Assembly (NCBI GenBank): GCA_005408345.1
Contig: SEMN01000016.1
Span: 2,356,001-2,420,000 of the forward strand
Direction of reading: 5' to 3'
From: Macquaria australasica
Taxonomy: Eukaryota; Chordata; Actinopteri; Centrarchiformes; Percichthyidae
Length of the DNA: 64,000 nucleotides
How positions within the stretch are numbered: the stretch's first letter is position 1; each line of letters begins with the position of its first letter. Shown piece by piece: positions 58,931-64,000 of this stretch. The notes beneath the pieces are model-generated. The model was not told the DNA's origin and ran no database searches. It saw nothing but the letters and a program-made list of their open reading frames with translations. Both the position numbers and the translations under genes were made by a program.

Positions 58931-59812
58931 ACTCTTCATCTTGTTTTAAAGACTAACTGAACACAATATGTTATGAAAAGCCATTTTTAATACACATGGA
59001 AAATAATCACTTCTTAAATGGCGAAACTGACTAAAATATTAGACCAAAATCTTCCTCTTATCAAAAAGTACAGTATAAATGGTTAAAATAAATATTAATT
59101 CGATCTGTTTAGATTGACTGCTGATAGAAAAACAGACTAATACACAAGCTTTGAAAGAGGATAAAGATAGCAAGCAACATTTCACACCACAGTGGCATCA
59201 GACCAATGAAGATGACAGCTATTAGAGTGCTGATTACACATTTTCTACTTTCCAGCTTCTGTTCTCTCCTGTATGTTGAGAAAATAATGTTCTGTACAAA
59301 GTGCATGAGTTATACTGCATCTTGGATGAAAATGAGCTCTTGTGTGAAGTCCGCAGGAATGCCCATGGCTTTCATTTTGATGACATTTCAACACTGTGAT
59401 CTTGCTTTGTAATAATAGCATGACAAGAAAACTGCATTTACCCAGAAATATGCAAAAAGAATTCATCTGTAAAGTGAGAACATCTGATCATTATACAAAA
59501 GGAACACGGTTTAAAAGAATATATTTTTACATACTGAAATGATGGCACTTGTATATATATTGGTGGTTTATATACAGATTAGTTTTAGGTAGAAATGCGG
59601 CTGAAGTTAAGAGTCTTTAGAGTGAACCTACAGGCAGCATCTGAAAGCCAGATATCAGAAATTATTCAGCTCTCCTGAGTGTCTCATGATTTTTCTTGAC
59701 CATCACACATGTGGTCATCATCAAATGGAGGAAGAGTGAAAGAAAGCTGCCAGAAAACAATGTCCATCAATGACTTCAGCTGTGTAACAGGCTTGATTCA
59801 CGAGCAATGTCT

Positions 59813-62720
59813 CTAATAAACACAGAACCAGCTGCACAGCACAGATCCCAGCACCAGTAACACCAGCTGTGCCAGTCTGTCTGTCCCACTGGCTGCTAAC
59901 TGGACTTGCTTGCTGTTAAAACCTGAGCCATAGCGATGTGAAGGCTGTGTCTCCCCCCCACTGCAAAGCATCATGGGAGCCTGAAAGGAAGTGGGCCTCC
60001 TCTGCAGTCGGTCTGGACTGGACCCGTCAGCCGGCCTCTCTCCGATGAACAGCAGCGGGTGTTTCCTGTGGTCCAGCTCAGTCTTGAAGAGCTCGTACTC
60101 CTTATGTGGCAGCTTGATGCCCAGCAGGGTGCACCCATCTGTGGGGGTCAAGTCCTGCTCCACCCCGACCTCCCAGCCGCCTGCCCGACCACACTTTCCT
60201 GGCCTCGTCCCGTTCAGCAACTTCGCTGTGGTCTCCTCTGCAGCTGTGACTCTCACTTGGGTGACCTTGAAGACGAACTCAGTGGCTCCTGAGACCTTGG
60301 TGGAGGGGTTTCCCTGAGCATAATGGCCCAAGGCTCTCAGGGTGAAAGTGGGCTGAGAGCAGGCAGGGTCCGAGTAGTGCCGGTAGATGCCCTCCCATGC
60401 GTGCTGGTCAGGATCAAAGGTGAAGTCTCGGATGAGGAAGAGGACGTTGGGACGGGTTTCGCAGCGCTGGCTGACCCAGCGGCCGGCCAGAGACAGAGGA
60501 GCTGCAGGGCTGCGGGGCAACATTGGGGGGCGCTGCTCTGAGGAGCGGTACACCAGGGCGCACGCAGGGCAGGGGTGGATATGATGCTGCGAAGATTAAG
60601 GGAGAGGTGAGACAATGTGTGACAAACATTTGATGGTTCCAGCTTTTCAAATAAGAGGAGCAAATCACCTTGGGCTCTGAGTCTCAGATTTCTCAGTCTG
60701 AAAAATTGTGATGGTCATTTTTCAAATTTTATTTGACATTTCATAAACTAAACGATAAACCGATTCATCAAGAAAATGCCACTCTGACACCAAATAACAG
60801 GCACCAGTGAAAACGTGGGTTTGTGAGGAAGACTGAACATTTCCCACACTCCCTGAAACAACAGCTGAAGTTGGGCTTGAAGGTTCATTCTTGACTTTAG
60901 CAACAGTGAAAGTGCCTTTGGGCAAAGCACTGAAACCCCAACTGCTTTACTGTCGAGAAAGCTCAGCGGTGTTTGTAGTAGCTACCTCTGCTTGCCCTTT
61001 CTCTGATCAACGCTCTCTCATACATAGAAACTGAAAAATACACAGTAATGTCTCACCATGGCGTTCTGCAGTGGCTGTTGGTACCCTGTAGGTCTGTACT
61101 GAGTTCTCTGTGTCCAGTCAGTGTGAATATCCCCTAAAAACAGCTCCTGGACCTTCCCTCCATGGCTGTGGTGCTGCGTCTCCACCCGTATCAGTCCCAT
61201 CTCCATCATGGAGAAGCCCAGTGCTGCCAGACATCCCCTCCCTGTCCGGGTGTTGTACAGCTCATACAGCTTCCCCGGCACCACTCGACCCAGGGTCAGA
61301 CCCACGCAGGTTGGAGGCAGCCTGGAGGCCAGCCTCTGCTTGGCTGCCAGGCTGTGGACCACGATGCCCACCTTGCTGAGGTGGTGTTCAGCTTCGGTGC
61401 CCCCGCGGGTGATCCAGGAGGCCTGGCGCAGACGAAACTTCCCCCTGATCATCAGGGAGTAGGCTGGGTCCTCACAGCCGCTGTCTGCATAGTAGTGCTG
61501 CAGGGCCTGGAAGTGACGACTGGGGTGGAAGGTGTAGGAGCGGGTGAGGAACTCTGGACCGGGCCGAACTTCACATCTGAACACAGAGGAAGGAAATGGT
61601 TAAAATGAGGTATGATTAGTGATTAGTTGTGTCATATAAATATTTCAGGCAGTAGTGATGTCTCATTCAAGTCTTAAGTCATTTAGGACAAATCAAGTCT
61701 CAGATCTCTCAGAACAACAGAAGTCTCAAGTCCTTGTGGGCAAGTCCAAAAGTTACAAGTCTTTAAAAGCTACAAGTATCTGAACATTTTTCTTTTACAT
61801 AACTGAATCTAAATCCTTTCCATGTTTTTGGCTCACTAATTAAACCCCCATTAACTGATTTATGGCTACTAGGGGGCAGCGGAAACAAGCTGTAAACACA
61901 ACACTGACATATTAACACCTTAAAGAGTTGATATGCTGAACCTATAAACAAACAGTTGCCCATTTACACATCCAGAAGTTACAGAATAACATTATCATTC
62001 ATTTGTATTTGTGTTTGTGGTCCACCTGGTGAATGTAAATCCAATATCGACTCTCTTTTAGCTCTGTTTTGGTCTCTACCAACTCCTGAAGGAAATATCT
62101 GAGTCTTTAGCAGCTAAATGCTCCACTATGTTCATCAGCTGGTCACTAACTCTGTCTGTCTGCCATTGGTGCTGTGTTGGTAGTGTAAAGTGGGTTTTTA
62201 GAGCTTTTTTGCTGAAAACCAGCTGGGAACAGCACTGATAAAATTGAGTGAACCAAAACAGTAAAGTTACAAGCCAGAAAAAACAGAACAGTGAGCTGAA
62301 AAACACTATAAAGCTTCATAGAGTTGGAAGTTTCTTTGCTGGTTGATCACTACAAGCGACTCCTTTCACATACAAGTTAGTCATGTGATCCATTGTTAAT
62401 ATAAAAGTATTGATTATAGCTGCTTTAAATATTCAAGGTTCCAAGAACTGGATCCAGTGATTTAGTTTGTCCTTCATGTAATCCTTCACCGCTTGGGTAC
62501 TTCATTTCTACAACAACTTAACTTAAAAAAAATCACCTTGTTGACACCCATGTGCCGTCCAGCCTTGGGGGGATGTCTGCTGTGAGTCTCACTCTGTCCT
62601 GTAGGTGGCGGTACTGACAGTCCTGCTCCCACTGCAGGCTCTCACTGAGGTTGGAGGAGGAAGTGAAGGAGGCTGTGGGCACCTCCCATAGTTTACTCCC
62701 TGTTCCAGCCACAAACACGG
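59813..62720 (-). CDS. apcdd1l: APCDD1-like membrane protein, 5' partial (3 visible coding exons)
   Basis: Visible exons in transcript order are 62537-62720, 61057-61576 and 59813-60586, phases 2 and 0, giving about 491 residues to a TAG stop. Human APCDD1L is about 501 residues including its signal peptide. Two APCDD domains are seen: the first has RCEVRPGPEFLTRSYTFHP, YELYNTRTG and ELFLGDIHTD; the second has HPCPACALVYRS, ACSQPTFTLRALGHY, LPHKEYELFK and LFIGERPADGSSPD. The GDIHTD and CPAC cysteine blocks are family hallmarks. Predicted N-glycosylation sites are NLS and NGT. The C terminus ends in a hydrophobic segment (LAQLVLLVLGSVLCSW). APCDD1 binds Wnt and LRP5 and inhibits signalling at the cell surface; the paralogue's role is less certain. 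The first visible exon starts inside a codon, so the signal-peptide exon is upstream, probably past the window edge. Confidence 0.94.
60663..60780 (-). mobile_element. Family A MITE-like repeat, fragment
   Basis: TTTGACATTTCATAAACTAA and ACGATAAACCGATTCATC match the family A right arm in reverse orientation. It lies in the apcdd1l intron between the last two exons. Confidence 0.4.
61577..62536 (-). other. apcdd1l intron between the first two visible exons
   Basis: About 1 kb. The segment 62030-62400 is a family D repeat in the orientation opposite to the one at 57160. Nothing else was recognised. Confidence 0.55.
62030..62400 (-). mobile_element. Family D interspersed repeat, reverse
   Basis: GCTCTGTTTTGGTCTCTACC, CTCCTGAAGGAAATATCTG, TTTAGCAGCTAAATGCTCC and TAAAGTGGGTTTTTAGAGC mirror the copy at 57160. 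Confidence 0.55.
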
Positions 62721-64000
62721 CTACAGAGGAAGGGAAAGTCAGAAAACAGTGAGTAATTGAACACAGAGCCTCCATTACACTTCATATAGATTTACAGGCT
62801 GATTTTGGGTGGATGTAGGAAATGGAAACACTAAAATGATTCAGTTCAAGGATGATTATCAGCCTCCTTCATCATTAAATGAAGGCAACAGATAATAGCC
62901 ATGAGGCAGTATTCACATCTTCTCCTTGTTACATCTAAACACAATTCTGGTTGACTGCAAACTGTTTCAGGCCTCTAATTTTGGTAAATTGTCCATGTAA
63001 TGAGTGGAGAGTGGGTGCTATAGAAACCATATAGCTGTGAATCAGGACATTGGCCACAGTGCAGACAGTTTTGGCTTGTCACTTCAATCAGCCTGCAGCT
63101 GCAACACACAGGTCTTGTTTTTGGGGTTTGCTTGGAGGCAGGAGGTGTGTGTGTGTGTGGGTGATTGTGCGTTTGTGTGCACATCAGCACCTGCGCGAGT
63201 GTGTGCTCTTTGTATATATGCATTTCTATCATCAAGGTAAAGCAAACAGTGGGCCGCTGACAGCAGCAGGCCAGCCGAGCCAAACACATCTGTTGATAAT
63301 ATGATACAAAAAACACTTATAATGATGAATGTTCTCGCTCGAGTTTTCCCAAACACTGACAGTTAAGTTAATCCAAATGAAAGCATTATTCACTCCATAA
63401 CATTTATTGATCTGACACGTGCACATCTGCAATCTGTCTGCCTGTCATTGGTCATAACTGCATTCTGCTCTATCCGCTTGTTGTTGCACAGAGATGTGTG
63501 CATTGCCGACACAGCAAGGGGATTTTCTGATTACTTGGTTGCAACGTGAGGAAACCCACTGGGGTCTGTCCTGGCAGTGTGTGCATTTTTGTGTGTGTGA
63601 AAATTATGGCTTCAGTTTCATCCTCCCAAAACAAATGTCAAAAAGCAAGGCGGATGAGTTCTCACAGACGCCTCCATCTCCTGTCTTCTCTCTGACTCGT
63701 TCTGTTGTTTTCCTCTCGCACTCATCCGCTCACTTTTACTCTTAATGGTGAATTGTTGTCTTTGCACTTCGGTTTTTGTACAGATTAAACAAATTAAATC
63801 TAACATGTTAAACAGTGAGCTTTAGAGGTGCTGGTAGGCGTGTTTTGTTACCTTTCGGAAAGAGCCTTGCTAGCTGTTTGCCCATGCTTCCGGTCTTTAT
63901 GCTAATCTAACTGTCTGCTGACTGTAGCCTTATATTTAACAGACAAATATGAGAGGGGTATCAATCTCCCCATGTAACTCTCTGCCATAAGAGTATTTCA
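62721..64000 (-). other. apcdd1l: Upstream part of apcdd1l, first exon not found
   Basis: The exon at 62537-62720 has a good acceptor (CCTCTGTAG) and needs one base from an earlier exon. No frame up to 64000 shows an ATG with a convincing signal peptide and matching donor. Contains short TG repeats near 63147 and a family B repeat running off the edge. Confidence 0.55.
63752..64000. mobile_element. Family B interspersed repeat, cut by the window edge
   Basis: TTGCACTTCGGTTTTTGTAC, TTCCGGTCTTTATGCTAATC and CATGTAACTCTCTGCCATAA follow the family B order; the expected end lies past 64000. Confidence 0.6.

Larger units (their letters stand above)
51101..59812. other. Intergenic DNA between convergent vapb and apcdd1l
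   Basis: 8.7 kb without a convincing gene. Recognised content: microsatellites at 51711 and 56200, and repeats at about 52435-52805, 54340-54740, 55705-56092, 57160-57430 and 58385-58930. The rest is AT-rich with only short open frames. The right end may hold the apcdd1l 3' UTR. Confidence 0.6.

Overview
The window is nuclear DNA from a ray-finned fish, most likely a percomorph teleost. The evidence is spliced vertebrate genes with GT/AG introns, AT-rich introns full of microsatellites, and several interspersed repeat families that I know from percomorph genomes (the species call is inference). No viral, bacterial, CRISPR, toxin or plasmid-like sequence was seen.

Four protein genes account for the coding content. 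(1) ppp4r1l, minus strand, about 2616-17373, is 20 coding exons encoding a HEAT-repeat regulatory subunit of protein phosphatase 4. (2) rab22a, plus strand, 17968-26764, is seven coding exons encoding a 194-residue endosomal Rab GTPase. (3) vapb, plus strand, 31923-49160, is six coding exons encoding a 243-residue ER tail-anchored FFAT receptor. (4) apcdd1l, minus strand, 59813-62720, is three visible coding exons; the signal-peptide exon was not found and probably lies past the right edge. I derived exon borders by reading splice sites and checking that codon phases join. Only one border, the 3' end of ppp4r1l coding exon 12, stays unresolved.

Layout: 1-2615 is ppp4r1l 3' UTR or flank with a back-to-back repeat pair and one orphan coding-like ORF. 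17374-17967 is a compact head-to-head promoter between ppp4r1l and rab22a. 26765 to about 29995 is a probable long rab22a 3' UTR. 29996-31640 is repeat-rich spacer, followed by the GC-rich vapb promoter with a perfect CRE palindrome. 49161 to about 51100 is the vapb 3' UTR. 51100-59812 is intergenic DNA, mostly interspersed repeats, between the convergent vapb and apcdd1l.

Gene order and orientation match the human 20q13.32 block (PPP4R1L, RAB22A, VAPB, APCDD1L). They mirror the paralogous 18p11.22 block (PPP4R1, RAB31, VAPA, APCDD1), so this is one half of an ancient genome-duplication paralogon. PPP4R1L is annotated as a pseudogene in human but is open across its whole length here. RAB22A and VAPB both act in endomembrane traffic and contacts, and APCDD1-family proteins are membrane Wnt antagonists. 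Nothing in the sequence shows that the four work as one pathway. I found no credible undescribed molecular system. The most informative points are the intact ppp4r1l, the shared promoter with a perfect CLEAR-type palindrome, the microsatellite that forms a splice acceptor, and the repeat insertions.
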